Shown: in pieces, positions 47,795-56,960 of the stretch
Layout: each line of letters begins with the position of its first letter
Position numbering within the stretch: the stretch's first letter is position 1
Assembly (NCBI RefSeq): GCF_029962605.1
Contig: NZ_CP124750.1
Location: forward strand, 3,348,001-3,412,000
Reading direction: 5' to 3'
Length of the DNA stretch: 64,000 nt
From: Serratia sarumanii
GTDB taxonomy: Bacteria; Pseudomonadota; Gammaproteobacteria; Enterobacterales; Enterobacteriaceae
Made by a program: the position numbers and the translations under genes
The notes under the pieces: generated by a model
What the model saw: only the letters and a program-made list of their open reading frames with translations
Database searches by the model: none
What the model was told of the DNA's origin: nothing

Positions 47795-50700
47795 TTACGC
47801 GGAAAGTTTGACGATCGCCGCTGGAATCCCCTGGCGCACCGCCGCACCGGTCACCCAGTCCAGCCAGGTGTTCGGCACTTCGCGCGTCGGATCGGCAAAC
47901 CCCAGATCGTTGAGGTTGATGCCGGCGGCAATGCGCTTATCCATCGCCAGCGGCTCGCCGTCCAGGTAGTGCTGGCTGGCGCCCATCTCCCGGTGGCCGT
48001 AGCCGTGTTCCACCGCGATCACGCCGGGCATCACCCCCGCCAGCAGACTGATCTGCGCCTCACGGCTGCCGCCCGGGGTGCTGATGCTCACCCAATCACC
48101 GTGTTGAATGCCGAAACGCGCCCCGTCCGCCGGGTTCAGCGCCACCAGGTTCACCGGCTTCACGTCGTGCAGGCGCCGGATCACCGCGGTGGAGCTGCTC
48201 ATCACATTGGATTTGAAGGACATCAGCCGCAGCGGCCACTGCCGCTCAGGGTAGAGTTCTTCCACCGCGCGGCCGTCCGACAAACGCGCCGGGTAGCAGG
48301 TTGGGCAGCCGCTGAAACGCTCGCCGGTAATCGCATGCCGGTGCTTCGCCACTTCCGCATTCCAGATCTGCAGCGGCTTCTCCCAGCGGTTGCCCACGCT
48401 GCCGTCGCGGCGGCCGCTGTCATGACCGGCGAAGCGGCCGCCGCGGCTGTAGATAAACGCCACGCGGCCGATCTCATCGGCGCGCAGCGTCTGCGCAAGC
48501 TGCGGCAACAAGCGATCGACGCCGCTCAACGCCAGCTCTTCCTCCCTCACGGCCGGCACCGGCGCCTTGCCGGCAAACGCCACGTTGGCGGCGGCGCGCA
48601 GATAATAATCCTCGGCGCGGTTGAGCGGCAGCAGCCCGCCCCGGCCGTCGCCGATAGCGCGATCGCCGAACCCCGGCAGCGCCAGGCGTTTGGCGACGGC
48701 GATGCAAAACGCCTCCATGGAGATCGGCTGCCCTTGCGCCGTTTTCGCGGTCGCCGGCGTCACTATCGGCCAGCGCGCAGTGGTGGCCTTGCTGGCGACG
48801 CCGCCCCAGGGGGCGCTGAATCCCCAGCTCTCAAAGTTATGGGTGTCCGGGACGATATAGTCGGCCAATGCCGTCGTTTCGTTGATAAACGCATCGATGG
48901 CGATAAACAGCGGCAAACGCGCCGGATCTTTCAGCCGCTCTTCCGCCACACCGCGCAACCCGGCGATACCGTACAGGGGGTTGGTCATGTTCGAGATCCA
49001 GGCTTTCAGCCCGTACGGATATCCCGCCAGCGCCGACGTCAGCAGCTCGGTCAACTGCCCGGCGACGAACGGATACCAAGGCGCCCTGGCCGGCCAGGGC
49101 GAAACGCCCGCCGCCACTTTTTCGCGGTATTCGTCGGAGGTTTCATAGGCGGCCTTGCTGCGCGCGATATTCAACCCCTTCGGTTTTACCAGACCGGGAA
49201 ACTCGACCAGGTTATAGCGCGGCCCCTCGGCGAAACCGTTGAATTTGCCGCCGCCGACGAACACCCCGCCCGTCAGGCTCAGGTTACCGATCAACACGTT
49301 GAGCATCATCACCGACCAGGTATTGTAAAACCCGTTCGCCGCCATCATCCCGCCATGGGCGATCACCGCCGCCTTGCGCCCGTGGGCGGTAAAGGCCTCG
49401 GCCAGCGCCGCGATGCGCGCCACCGGTACGCCGCATTCCCGGCTGTAGGCTTCCGGCGACAGCTTGTCGGCCGCCTCTTTCAGACACTGAAAGCCGCTCT
49501 TCACCGCCACCTGTGCGCCGTCGTGCAGCGTCACCGTGCGGGTTATCCACAGCTCGGCGCTGTCGCACGTCTCGGCCGCCACCAGTTCCCCCGCACCGTT
49601 GACCACCAGCGGCGACGCCGACTCCGCGCCGTTCAGATGGGCCAGCGTCAGATGCTGCCCCGCCAACGGGTGCTCGCTCTCGGCGATCACCAGATGCGTG
49701 GCGTTGGTCCAGCTCTTCTCGCCGGCGCGTTGCATGGCAGCCTCCGACGGGATGGCGAGATAACCGGCCTGATAACGCCGATTGTCGAGGATCCAACGGA
49801 TCATCGCCATCGCCAGCGCCGAGTCGGTGCCCGGCAGTATCGGGATCCAATGGCCATGATCGTCCGCCAGCGTGGTGGTCAACGGCAGCGCCGGTGCCAC
49901 TACCGCGTAGCGGAATTCGCTGCGCAATCTGGCGCTGGCCAACTGCCGGGCCTGACGCTTGAACGGGTTGCCGGACTGCGCCGGCGAGGTGCCCATAAAC
50001 AGCGCGAATTCGACCTGTTCCCAGTCCGGTTTCACGTGCGGATTCTTGTCCAGATCGTTCATCAACGCGCCGGAACCGGCGCGGTAGGCCAGCCCGCAGT
50101 AAGCGCCGTGCGCGCCGAAATTTTTGCTGCCGAAGCTGTTCTGGGCGAAGCGCCGCAGGAAGCTGTCGCGCCCGTCATCACCGGCGTTGGTCACCAGCAG
50201 CTGGTTGGCTTTCGGCCCCAGCCCCGGCTGTCGGGCATCGATCGGCGTTTCCAGATCGCGGATCGCCCGCAGGCCGTCCACATGCCCCTCGCCGAACAGA
50301 TCGCCGCCCTCCACCACTTCGGCGATCAACTGCTCGAAGCTGATGCGCTGCCACTTGCCCTCGCCGCGTTTGCCGACGCGTTTCATTGGCTCCAGCACGC
50401 GCAGCGGGCTGTAAAGCCCCTCCAGCAGCGTAGCGCCCCGCGCGCAGGCGGTGGAACGCGCGTCGAGGCCGCTCTCCCCGCCCAGCTGCGCCAACGCGTC
50501 CTGCAGCGGCAACGCAGAATCGAGGTGCCGCTCCTGAGACAACGGATGATACGGGTTACCGGCGATACGCAATACCCGATCGGTCTGCCTGTCCACCCGC
50601 ACCCGCACGCCGCATTGCGTCCAGCAACCGAAGCACTGGGTCATCGAGATGGCCTGCTGCGGATTGCCTTGCCATTCCGGCACTGCCCGCCCTTCGGGCT

Positions 50701-50866
50701 GCAGAGAGTTGCCGTTGATGCGATCCAGAGTCACGCGCCCTGAGGTGCCGTGAATCAAGCCGTCGATCGCCCGTTTGGCGACCTCGCGATAGCTCAGGCC
50801 GAAAGCGGACAGCCCGCCGAAGGCCAGGCCCACTTTCAACCACTGACGCCGGGTGAGTTTAGCCAT
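47795..50866 (-). CDS. ttrA: Tetrathionate reductase catalytic subunit TtrA
   Basis: 1023-residue periplasmic molybdopterin enzyme that reduces tetrathionate to thiosulfate. The Tat signal starts MAKLTRRQWLKVG (Arg6-Arg7). A [4Fe-4S] site is marked by Cys78, Cys81 and Cys85 (QCFGCWTQCG) with a later Cys in ARSTACARGAT. The probable Mo-ligand Cys is in GAHGAYCGLAYRAG. It is very similar to Salmonella TtrA over its whole length. The start overlaps the ttrC stop by eight bases; an in-frame ATG 12 codons upstream lies within ttrC and is rejected. Last gene of ttrBCA. Confidence 0.96.
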   Translation of the reverse strand: MAKLTRRQWLKVGLAFGGLSAFGLSYREVAKRAIDGLIHGTSGRVTLDRINGNSLQPEGRAVPEWQGNPQQAISMTQCFGCWTQCGVRVRVDRQTDRVLRIAGNPYHPLSQERHLDSALPLQDALAQLGGESGLDARSTACARGATLLEGLYSPLRVLEPMKRVGKRGEGKWQRISFEQLIAEVVEGGDLFGEGHVDGLRAIRDLETPIDARQPGLGPKANQLLVTNAGDDGRDSFLRRFAQNSFGSKNFGAHGAYCGLAYRAGSGALMNDLDKNPHVKPDWEQVEFALFMGTSPAQSGNPFKRQARQLASARLRSEFRYAVVAPALPLTTTLADDHGHWIPILPGTDSALAMAMIRWILDNRRYQAGYLAIPSEAAMQRAGEKSWTNATHLVIAESEHPLAGQHLTLAHLNGAESASPLVVNGAGELVAAETCDSAELWITRTVTLHDGAQVAVKSGFQCLKEAADKLSPEAYSRECGVPVARIAALAEAFTAHGRKAAVIAHGGMMAANGFYNTWSVMMLNVLIGNLSLTGGVFVGGGKFNGFAEGPRYNLVEFPGLVKPKGLNIARSKAAYETSDEYREKVAAGVSPWPARAPWYPFVAGQLTELLTSALAGYPYGLKAWISNMTNPLYGIAGLRGVAEERLKDPARLPLFIAIDAFINETTALADYIVPDTHNFESWGFSAPWGGVASKATTARWPIVTPATAKTAQGQPISMEAFCIAVAKRLALPGFGDRAIGDGRGGLLPLNRAEDYYLRAAANVAFAGKAPVPAVREEELALSGVDRLLPQLAQTLRADEIGRVAFIYSRGGRFAGHDSGRRDGSVGNRWEKPLQIWNAEVAKHRHAITGERFSGCPTCYPARLSDGRAVEELYPERQWPLRLMSFKSNVMSSSTAVIRRLHDVKPVNLVALNPADGARFGIQHGDWVSISTPGGSREAQISLLAGVMPGVIAVEHGYGHREMGASQHYLDGEPLAMDKRIAAGINLNDLGFADPTREVPNTWLDWVTGAAVRQGIPAAIVKLSA

Positions 50867-51884
50867 GTTGTTTTCTCCGCAGTAAAAACGCCTGTGCTTC
50901 ACGCACCATGATCATTAACGCCAGCCACAGCCCGAAGGTGCCGACGATCGCCAGCAAGCCATCGGTACCAAGCGGCAGGCTATAGGGGGAATAAGACGCG
51001 TTGTATTTCGGGATGGTCTGCACCTCAATCAACAGCGTCCAGCGCATCAGCCAGCTCAGCCCCAGCGCGCAGGCCACCAGCAGCGGCGCGCCGCCGCGCG
51101 GCAAACGTCGATAGGCCGCCCAGGCGGCCCACGCCAGCGCCAGCCCCCACAGCGCGATCCAGCCGGCAGCATACTGGCGCGCCGTCGCCTGCGTCTGCAG
51201 CCAGTGGCGTACCGCCGCGCCGGATAGCGTATCGCCGCACACCCACAGCAGGATCGCCCCGCCGAGCGGCAGCAGCGTCAGCAGCATCCCGCGCGCCAGC
51301 GGCGCCTGCAGGCCGGGCCGTTTGCGCATCGCCAACAGCAACAGAGCCAAGAGCGCCTGCAGCGCGCTGAGGAACATCACGATCGGAAATGCGTAGCTGA
51401 ACCAGATTGGGCGGGCGCGCACGACGGAAACCTCGCGCCCGGTGTACAACAGCAGGCCGATAGCCACCAGCGCGCAGGCGGGCGCGATCCCACGCAACAG
51501 CGCAACCGGTCTGCCCGTCAGCCGTGTAAATTCAATCGCGATAAACCACAGGCCGATCAGCAAGGTAAACAACGGCAAGAACAGCGCGCCCCACGGCATC
51601 CACGACCAGGGCGTCGGGTAGGCGTAAAAATGCCAGAAACGGGCGGTTTGATGCAGATCGGCGGTCAACGCCAGCGGCGCGGTGATGGCGCACGTCAGCC
51701 CGATAAACAGCGCCGCGCGCTCCAAATGTGCGGCGTTGTCTCCACCGCGCCAGCGCCACACGCAGGCCAGCAGCGCGGCGCAGGCGGCAATGCCGATAAA
51801 GAAGAAATATTGCACGGCCCACGGCAGCCAGCTCACCGCCTGCGGCTGGCTCAAAACCTCTGCGATCATCAGTTGGCGGCTCAT
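50859..51884 (-). CDS. ttrC: Tetrathionate reductase membrane subunit TtrC
   Basis: 341-residue NrfD/PsrC-type integral membrane protein with about nine helices; it anchors TtrAB and oxidises menaquinol. Salmonella TtrC has 340 residues. The start MSRQLMIAEVL follows GAGAGGGACG, and its ATG overlaps the ttrB stop as ATGA. The C-terminus overlaps the ttrA start by eight bases. Tight overlaps throughout ttrBCA point to translational coupling. Confidence 0.93.
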   Translation of the reverse strand: MSRQLMIAEVLSQPQAVSWLPWAVQYFFFIGIAACAALLACVWRWRGGDNAAHLERAALFIGLTCAITAPLALTADLHQTARFWHFYAYPTPWSWMPWGALFLPLFTLLIGLWFIAIEFTRLTGRPVALLRGIAPACALVAIGLLLYTGREVSVVRARPIWFSYAFPIVMFLSALQALLALLLLAMRKRPGLQAPLARGMLLTLLPLGGAILLWVCGDTLSGAAVRHWLQTQATARQYAAGWIALWGLALAWAAWAAYRRLPRGGAPLLVACALGLSWLMRWTLLIEVQTIPKYNASYSPYSLPLGTDGLLAIVGTFGLWLALMIMVREAQAFLLRRKQHG

Positions 51885-52618
51885 CGTCCCTCTCCCCATA
51901 AGGCGACCTGCGCCCGCCCCGGCAGCGGCGTGACGAAGGCATCATCCAGCCCCAGATAAAACACGTGGGGCGCGGTTTGGTTCTCCGGCTTGAGGACTTT
52001 GATCTCGGCCTCGTGACGCCGCAGCAGCTTGCTCAGCGTGCTGTGCGGATCGCGCATATCGCCGATGATCCGCGCCCCGCCCACGCACGACTCCACGCAT
52101 GCCGGCAGCAATCCCGCCTCCAGCCGGTGTACGCAGAAGGTGCATTTGTCCGCCGTTTGGGTGGCGTGATTGATAAAACGGGCATCGTACGGGCAGGCCT
52201 GCACGCAATAGGCGCAACCCACGCAGCGTTTGTTGTCGACCACCACGATCCCGTCCTCGCGCTGGAAGGTGGCCTGCACCGGGCACACCGGTACGCAGGG
52301 CGGGTTGTCGCAGTGGTTGCACAGCCTGGGCAGCAGCACGTTGGTCGCCACCGCTTCGCCTTCGAGACTGACCTGGTACTGGTTTACCGTGGTGCGGAAC
52401 TCGCCGTGCGGCGTCTGGTTTTCAATGGCACAACTGACGGTACAGGCCTGGCACCCAACGCAGCGCCGCAGATCGATCAGCATCGCGTAGCGGCGGCTGG
52501 CATCCCCCTCGCGCCGCGTCGGCGCTAACGTCAGCCCGGCCTCCGCCACGGGGATCAGCGAAGCCCCCGCCGTCAACACGCCCAGCCGCTGCAAAAACTG
52601 CCGTTTACCGAAATCCAT
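51881..52618 (-). CDS. ttrB: Tetrathionate reductase iron-sulfur subunit TtrB
   Basis: 245-residue periplasmic ferredoxin-like subunit with four cysteine clusters: CVGCQACTVSC, CNHCDNPPCVPVC, CVGCAYCVQAC, and CTFC with CVESC. It carries electrons from TtrC to TtrA. The Tat-type signal peptide reads GKRQFLQRLGVL, with Lys-Arg instead of Arg-Arg, the same deviation described for Salmonella TtrB. The start MDFGKRQ has GGAGAGG upstream; a longer frame would add 42 unlikely residues. First gene of ttrBCA. Confidence 0.95.
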   Translation of the reverse strand: MDFGKRQFLQRLGVLTAGASLIPVAEAGLTLAPTRREGDASRRYAMLIDLRRCVGCQACTVSCAIENQTPHGEFRTTVNQYQVSLEGEAVATNVLLPRLCNHCDNPPCVPVCPVQATFQREDGIVVVDNKRCVGCAYCVQACPYDARFINHATQTADKCTFCVHRLEAGLLPACVESCVGGARIIGDMRDPHSTLSKLLRRHEAEIKVLKPENQTAPHVFYLGLDDAFVTPLPGRAQVALWGEGR

Positions 52619-52681
52619 GCGCCTCTCCCACGCCCTGGGCATCACCCCGATCACGCTATTGATGCCCGTTAGATGAATAAA

Positions 52682-52716
52682 CAATGTCGATGATTTACAG
52701 TGTAAAAATGACATTG
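52682..52716. promoter_or_regulatory. Nested inverted repeat in the ttrB-ttrS region
   Basis: Inner dyad TTTACA-G-TGTAAA (52694-52706) sits inside outer arms CAATGTC (52682-52688) and GACATTG (52710-52716). It lies 64-98 bp before ttrB. TtrR is the obvious candidate binder, by context only. Confidence 0.45.
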
Positions 52717-52729
52717 GGCTCAGCTCTAT

Positions 52730-52743
52730 TGTGGTTAACCACA
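52730..52743. promoter_or_regulatory. Palindrome TGTGGTTAACCACA in the ttrB-ttrS region
   Basis: A perfect 14-bp palindrome, 63 bp before ttrS and 112 bp before ttrB. It is not a CRP site (TGTGA halves are absent). Possible TtrR or other regulator site. Confidence 0.4.
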
Positions 52744-52757
52744 TACCGAACCCAACG

Positions 52758-52771
52758 TTGATCTAAAACAA
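52758..52771. promoter_or_regulatory. FNR-like box in the ttrB-ttrS region
   Basis: TTGATCTAAAACAA matches TTGAT-N4-ATCAA at nine of ten positions. FNR dependence of ttr genes is known in Salmonella, which supports the call. Confidence 0.5.
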
Positions 52772-52805
52772 GTGGCGGCAGGCAAATTGCCCATCAGGAG
52801 GGGCC

Positions 52806-54566
52806 GTGAGGGTCGTGTTATTACTGCTGTTCAGTCTCGGCTGGGGGATGGCGGCACAGGCGGGCGAGTGGTCGGTCGGCGTGCTGGCGATGCGCGGCGA
52901 TGCGGCGACCGAGCGTGACTGGCAGCCGCTGATCGACAGGCTCAACGGCAGCGTCGGCGGAGAACGCTTCCGCCTGCGGCCGCTCGATCTGGCGCAGATG
53001 CGCGAAGCGGTCAATCGGGGCAGCGTGCAGTTCGTGGTCACTAATCCGGCGCAGTTTGTGCAGCTGAACAGCCACTATCATCTGCGCTGGCTGGCGTCGT
53101 TGCGCGCCGCCAACGGCGATCGGGCAACGGGCAACATCATCGGCAGCGTGATTCTGGTGCGGCGCGACAGCGGCATTACGACGCCGCAGGCGCTGATGGG
53201 CAAAACGGTGGGCGCCATCGATCCGCAGGCCTTCGGCGGCTATCTGACCGGCTATAAGGCGCTCAGCGACGCCGGCATACGGCCCGAGCGCGATTTTCAC
53301 CTGCGCTTTACCGGTTTCCCTGCCGACGCCCTGCTCTATCTGTTGCGCGAGCGCGCCATTCAGGCCGCCATCGTCCCGGTCTGCCTGCTGGAGAAAATGG
53401 GCAAGGAAGGCCTGATCAACCCGGCGGATTTTCGCCCGCTGCTGCAACAGGCCACGTCGGCTCCCTGCGTCACCAGCACGCCGCTTTATCCCAACTGGTC
53501 GTTCGCCGCCCTGCCCGGCCTGGATAACTCACTGGTGGATGCGGTGGCGAGAGCCTTGCTGACCGCACCGCCCCAGTCTCCCTTCCTGTGGGGCGCACCG
53601 GCCTCGACCAGCGAGGTGGAAGCGCTGCTGCGCGCCGTCAATCAGCACCCGGAACAGCGGCGGCTATGGCTGGATATCAAGAGCTGGCTGATCCAGCATC
53701 AGACGGCCGTCGGCCTGTCGCTGGCGCTGCTGGCGCTGTTGATCGTCAACCATATCTGGATCGCGCTGCTGGTGCGCCGACGCGGGCGACAACTGCTCCA
53801 CGCCGACGAGCAACTGCGGCGGCAGGAACGGGCGCTGGAAAACGCCAGGCAGCTGAACGTGCTGGGGGAGATGGCCTCCGGCTTCGCGCACGAGCTCAAC
53901 CAGCCGCTGGCGGCCATTCGCCACTATGCGCAGGGGTGCCTGATCCAACTGCGCAACACGGACGCCGGGCATCCGCTGCTGGGGCCGCTGGAAAATATCG
54001 ACCGGCAGGCGCAGCGCGGCGGCGAGACGATTCATAACCTGCGCCAGTGGGTGCAGCCCACCGCGGAGGCGATAGACCAAACGCGCTGGCGCCCCACCGC
54101 GGTAAGCGAAACCGCCGAGCGGGTGTGGACGCTGTTGCGCCTGACGCAGCGCTATCCCGACCTGACGTTGTTCAATAACGTGGCACCTTCGCTGACGCTA
54201 ACCCTGCCGCCGGCGCTGCTGGAACAGTTGCTGGCGAACCTGCTGCTGAATGCGGCGCAGGCCGGGGCCAATGCCGTCTGGCTTTCCGCCGCCAAGAGCG
54301 AACGGGCGATGGAGTTGCATCTGCAGGACAACGCGGGCGGCATGACAACGGCCGGGCTGGAACAGGCTTTTCGCCCCTTCAACACCACCAAGGCCGGCGG
54401 CATGGGGCTGGGGTTAGCCATTTGCCGGCGCCTTGCCCGCTATGGCGGCGGCGAAATCCGCCTGGCTAACCGCCCGGCTCCCGACCGCCGCAACGGGCTG
54501 TGCGTAACGCTGCATTTCATATTGGATAACGAGGAAAACCATGTCGCTAATTTATCTGGTGGATGA
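52806..54566 (+). CDS. ttrS: Tetrathionate sensor histidine kinase TtrS
   Basis: 586-residue sensor kinase. Signal-like segment at 1-19, a periplasmic PhnD-type binding domain (about 20-290) that senses tetrathionate, one transmembrane helix near 302-323, then HisKA with the phospho-acceptor His362 (GFAHELNQPLAAIRHYAQG), and a HATPase domain with NLLLNAAQAG and GGMGLGLAICRRL. GTG start with AGGAGG six bases upstream. It is divergent from ttrBCA and overlaps ttrR by 26 bases. Confidence 0.93.
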   Translation: MRVVLLLLFSLGWGMAAQAGEWSVGVLAMRGDAATERDWQPLIDRLNGSVGGERFRLRPLDLAQMREAVNRGSVQFVVTNPAQFVQLNSHYHLRWLASLRAANGDRATGNIIGSVILVRRDSGITTPQALMGKTVGAIDPQAFGGYLTGYKALSDAGIRPERDFHLRFTGFPADALLYLLRERAIQAAIVPVCLLEKMGKEGLINPADFRPLLQQATSAPCVTSTPLYPNWSFAALPGLDNSLVDAVARALLTAPPQSPFLWGAPASTSEVEALLRAVNQHPEQRRLWLDIKSWLIQHQTAVGLSLALLALLIVNHIWIALLVRRRGRQLLHADEQLRRQERALENARQLNVLGEMASGFAHELNQPLAAIRHYAQGCLIQLRNTDAGHPLLGPLENIDRQAQRGGETIHNLRQWVQPTAEAIDQTRWRPTAVSETAERVWTLLRLTQRYPDLTLFNNVAPSLTLTLPPALLEQLLANLLLNAAQAGANAVWLSAAKSERAMELHLQDNAGGMTTAGLEQAFRPFNTTKAGGMGLGLAICRRLARYGGGEIRLANRPAPDRRNGLCVTLHFILDNEENHVANLSGG

Positions 54567-55140
54567 TGACGTCGCCGTCACCGACGCCTGCCATTTTTTG
54601 CTGACCAGCCTCGGCCACGGCGTGCAATGCTGGAATGACAGCGCCGATTTTCTGGCGCAGGCGGACCTATTTCAGACCGGGATCGTCTTGCTGGACATGC
54701 GGATGCCGAAGCTCGATGGTCACCAGGTTTACGGGGAGCTGCGCCGCCGCGGCAGCACGCTGGCGGTGGTGTTCCTGTCCGGCCATGGCGACGTGCCGAT
54801 GGCGGTTGAGCAGATGAAGTACGGCGCGGTGGACTTCCTGCAAAAACCGATCGCCGCTGAACCGCTGATCGCCGCCCTCGAACGGGCGCAGCAGGTCTCC
54901 GCCGAGGCCTGGCAACGCCATGAAACTTGCGGCCGCTACCGCACGCTCACGCCGAAAGAACGCGACATTGCGCAGCTGGTGGTGCGGGGCATGATGAACA
55001 GGGAAATGGCTGAGCGGTTGAATATCGCCCTGCGCACCGTGGAGGTTCACCGGGCAAAAGTGATGGAGAAAATGCAGGCCGCCAGCCTGGCGGAATTGGT
55101 GATTCAGCTGCAGGATTTACCGCACGCCGCGCAAGAATGA
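54541..55140 (+). CDS. ttrR: Tetrathionate response regulator TtrR
   Basis: 199-residue two-domain response regulator. Receiver domain: acidic pocket at residues 8-10, phospho-Asp52 in VLLDMRMPKLDG, and Lys in FLQKP. A LuxR/FixJ-type helix-turn-helix follows from about residue 135 (LTPKERDIAQLVVRGMMNREMAERLNIALRTVEVHRAKVMEKM). It should activate ttrBCA when tetrathionate is present. The start lies inside the end of ttrS in another frame, implying coupled expression. Confidence 0.94.
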   Translation: MSLIYLVDDDVAVTDACHFLLTSLGHGVQCWNDSADFLAQADLFQTGIVLLDMRMPKLDGHQVYGELRRRGSTLAVVFLSGHGDVPMAVEQMKYGAVDFLQKPIAAEPLIAALERAQQVSAEAWQRHETCGRYRTLTPKERDIAQLVVRGMMNREMAERLNIALRTVEVHRAKVMEKMQAASLAELVIQLQDLPHAAQE

Positions 55141-55199
55141 ACGCATCATGCAAAATTCCGCGCCCCCTCTTGCCAACCGGCCTTCCTCAGGCCAGAATA

Positions 55200-55215
55200 C
55201 TGTACATTAAATCAG
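55200..55215 (+). promoter_or_regulatory. LexA-like box before the dinI-family gene
   Basis: CTGTACATTAAATCAG fits the CTGT-N8-ACAG LexA consensus except for one base in the right half (TCAG). It lies 16 bp before the start of a DinI-family gene, where SOS control is expected. Confidence 0.5.
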
Positions 55216-55231
55216 TGCTTACAGGTGAGTC

Positions 55232-55474
55232 ATGTTTGTAGAATTGGTGTACGACAAACGCAACGTCGCTGGGTTACCCAACGCCGCCGAGATTATTCGC
55301 AACGAGCTGGAAAAACGCGTGCATGCACTGTTCCCGGAAGCTGACGTGCGCGTGAAGCCGATGCAGGCCAACGGCCTGAACTCCGACGCCAGCAAAAGCG
55401 ATCGTGAGAAGCTGAACCGAATGTTGGAAGAGATGTTCGAAGAAGCGGATCAGTGGCTGGTCACGGATATTTGA
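55232..55474 (+). CDS. DinI-family protein
   Basis: 80-residue protein of the DinI/MsgA family: MFVELVYDKRNVAGLPNAAEI then a basic linker and an acidic C-terminal helix (LNRMLEEMFEEADQWLVTD). DinI modulates RecA filaments and the SOS response through its acidic helix; whether this paralog does so is unknown. An imperfect LexA box precedes it. It stands alone between ttrR and a minus-strand tRNA pair; similar genes often sit in or near prophages. Confidence 0.85.
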   Translation: MFVELVYDKRNVAGLPNAAEIIRNELEKRVHALFPEADVRVKPMQANGLNSDASKSDREKLNRMLEEMFEEADQWLVTDI

Positions 55475-55651
55475 ACCCTATCTGATAGCCGGCTCGTCCA
55501 CCGGCTATATTTCTGCCAGAATAAGCCACATCCCCCCCCCAATCCCTCAGTGATAAATGCCCTAGGTTCCAAGCTCCGCGCGGCTGATAAAACCCCGGCT
55601 ATAGGTTAATACCTATACTGTTTGTTCCTGCGGAAGTGTAAAGCTCATAAC

Positions 55652-55678
55652 AAAAAGCCCCAGCATCGCTGCTGGGGC
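55652..55678 (-). terminator. Terminator of the Ser-Thr tRNA operon
   Basis: On the minus strand, GGCCCCAGCAGCGATGCTGGGGC followed by TTTTTG: stem GCCCCAGC-type arms with a short loop. It ends nine bases after the tRNA-Thr 3' end. Confidence 0.88.
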
Positions 55679-55686
55679 CTCTGTCA

Positions 55687-55762
<76 letters not shown>

Positions 55763-55768
55763 TGAATT

Positions 55769-55856
55769 TGGCGGAAGGACAGAGATTCGAACTCTGGGAG
55801 CTGTTACACTCGACGGTTTTCAAGACCGTTGCCTTAAACCACTCGGCCATCCTTCC
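55769..55856 (-). tRNA. tRNA-Ser (UGA)
   Basis: 88-nt class II tRNA on the minus strand: acceptor GGAAGGA/TCCTTCC, anticodon arm ACGGT-CTTGAAA-ACCGT (TGA), a long variable arm GAG...CTC, T-arm CAGAG-TTCGAAT-CTCTG and encoded CCA. It is six bases upstream of tRNA-Thr, so both come from one precursor. The variable arm differs from E. coli serT. Confidence 0.96.
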
Positions 55857-55969
55857 AATGGGCGCTGATATTAGCGATACCGTTATGAAATGTCTATCGT
55901 TTTGATGCAAAAAAATGGCATGGGCGGCGCAGTTGCCTAAACTTCAGGCCTTAAACGCTTAAAAAATGA

Positions 55970-55997
55970 AAAGCCCCGCGCAAGCGAGGCTTTTTTG
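55970..55997 (-). terminator. osmE terminator
   Basis: On the minus strand the stem GCCTCGC / GCGGGGC (one G-U pair) is preceded by A-run and followed by TTTTC. It begins 17 bp after the osmE stop. Confidence 0.75.
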
Positions 55998-56013
55998 GTC
56001 GGCCGAAACGCAA

Positions 56014-56343
56014 TTATTTCGGCTGAGAATCGTAGTCTGAACAGGTTTGATAGCCCTTGTTCATGACATGGCCCGTGTCGTTGTAGCTGACAAAATAGGT
56101 TTGCACCTTGCCGTCGCGCGGCGCCACCGCATAAGTGTCGCAGGTGCCCTGCGCATGGATCAGCGTGGCGGACGTCGACGGCGGACCGGCGATAGCCCGC
56201 ACCTGCTGCTTGGTCATCCCTACTTTGACATCGCTGACCACCGGCTCATTGACATAACTGGCTGCGCGATCATAGGTGGTGCAACCGGCAAGAATGGAAA
56301 ATACCGCCGCGGTGCCGACGGCCAAAACCAACTTCTTCGTCAT
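56014..56343 (-). CDS. osmE: Osmotically inducible lipoprotein OsmE
   Basis: 109-residue SmpA/OmlA-fold lipoprotein. The lipobox LAGC gives lipidated Cys21 followed by Thr-Thr. The domain has VSDVKVGMTKQQVRAIAGPPS, the usual SmpA/OmlA repeat motif, and a C-terminal VQTYFVSYNDTGHV. OsmE is an outer-membrane-associated protein induced by osmotic stress in E. coli; its function is not settled. The ATG at 56343 follows AGAGGAC; an upstream in-frame methionine would destroy the signal peptide. Confidence 0.9.
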   Translation of the reverse strand: MTKKLVLAVGTAAVFSILAGCTTYDRAASYVNEPVVSDVKVGMTKQQVRAIAGPPSTSATLIHAQGTCDTYAVAPRDGKVQTYFVSYNDTGHVMNKGYQTCSDYDSQPK

Positions 56344-56470
56344 AGCTTGTCCTCTTGGAGTGCATTTGTTGTTCCCTAAGTCTAGAAGCGGGAAGGCTTT
56401 TCTACAAATTCCCCTTTGTCGATCGGTGCGCTTTTGCACTCAAGAGGCCATCGCCGGCGTGCCAGCAGAT

Positions 56471-56938
56471 TCAAAAACCGAAATCGCTCAGCGCTGGAAC
56501 ATCGTCCGGGCGCCGGCCGAGCGGCCAATGAAAACGCCGATCCTGTTCGCGAATCGGCATGTCGTTGATGCAGGCATGGCGGTTGATCATCAGCCCCTCC
56601 TGATTGAACTCCCAGTTTTCATTGCCGAAGCTGCGATACCAGTTGCCGGAATCGTCGCGCCATTCATAGGCGAAACGCACCGCGATGCGCGCGCCGTCAA
56701 ACGCCCACAGCTCCTTAATCAGCCGATACTCCAGTTCTTTCGCCCATTTGCGTTGCAAAAAGCCGACCACCGCCGCGCGCCCGTCGACAAACTCCGCGCG
56801 GTTACGCCAGTGGGTATCGAGGGAATACACCTGCGATACGCGTTCGGGATCGCGACTGTTCCAGGCATCCTCCGCCAGCCGCACCTTCTCGATGGCGGAT
56901 TCGCGGGTAAAAGGCGGCAATGGGGGTTTAATGCTCAT
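56471..56938 (-). CDS. NTF2-like (DUF1348) family protein
   Basis: 155-residue cytoplasmic protein of the SnoaL/NTF2-like DUF1348 family. Typical features are [47 protein letters not shown] and [24 protein letters not shown]. The fold is a cone-shaped pocket; no enzymatic activity is established. The second ATG (56938) is preferred because AGGAG then lies six bases upstream. It is divergent from a TetR regulator, with paired palindromic operators between, so it is the probable target of that regulator. Confidence 0.85.
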   Translation of the reverse strand: MSIKPPLPPFTRESAIEKVRLAEDAWNSRDPERVSQVYSLDTHWRNRAEFVDGRAAVVGFLQRKWAKELEYRLIKELWAFDGARIAVRFAYEWRDDSGNWYRSFGNENWEFNQEGLMINRHACINDMPIREQDRRFHWPLGRRPDDVPALSDFGF

Positions 56939-56960
56939 GTTCATCTCCTGAGTGAAGGCA

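Noticed and set aside
47969..50743. Long plus-strand frame across ttrA
   Set aside because: Antisense shadow of ttrA; composition is Arg/His/Gln-rich and no family pattern is seen.
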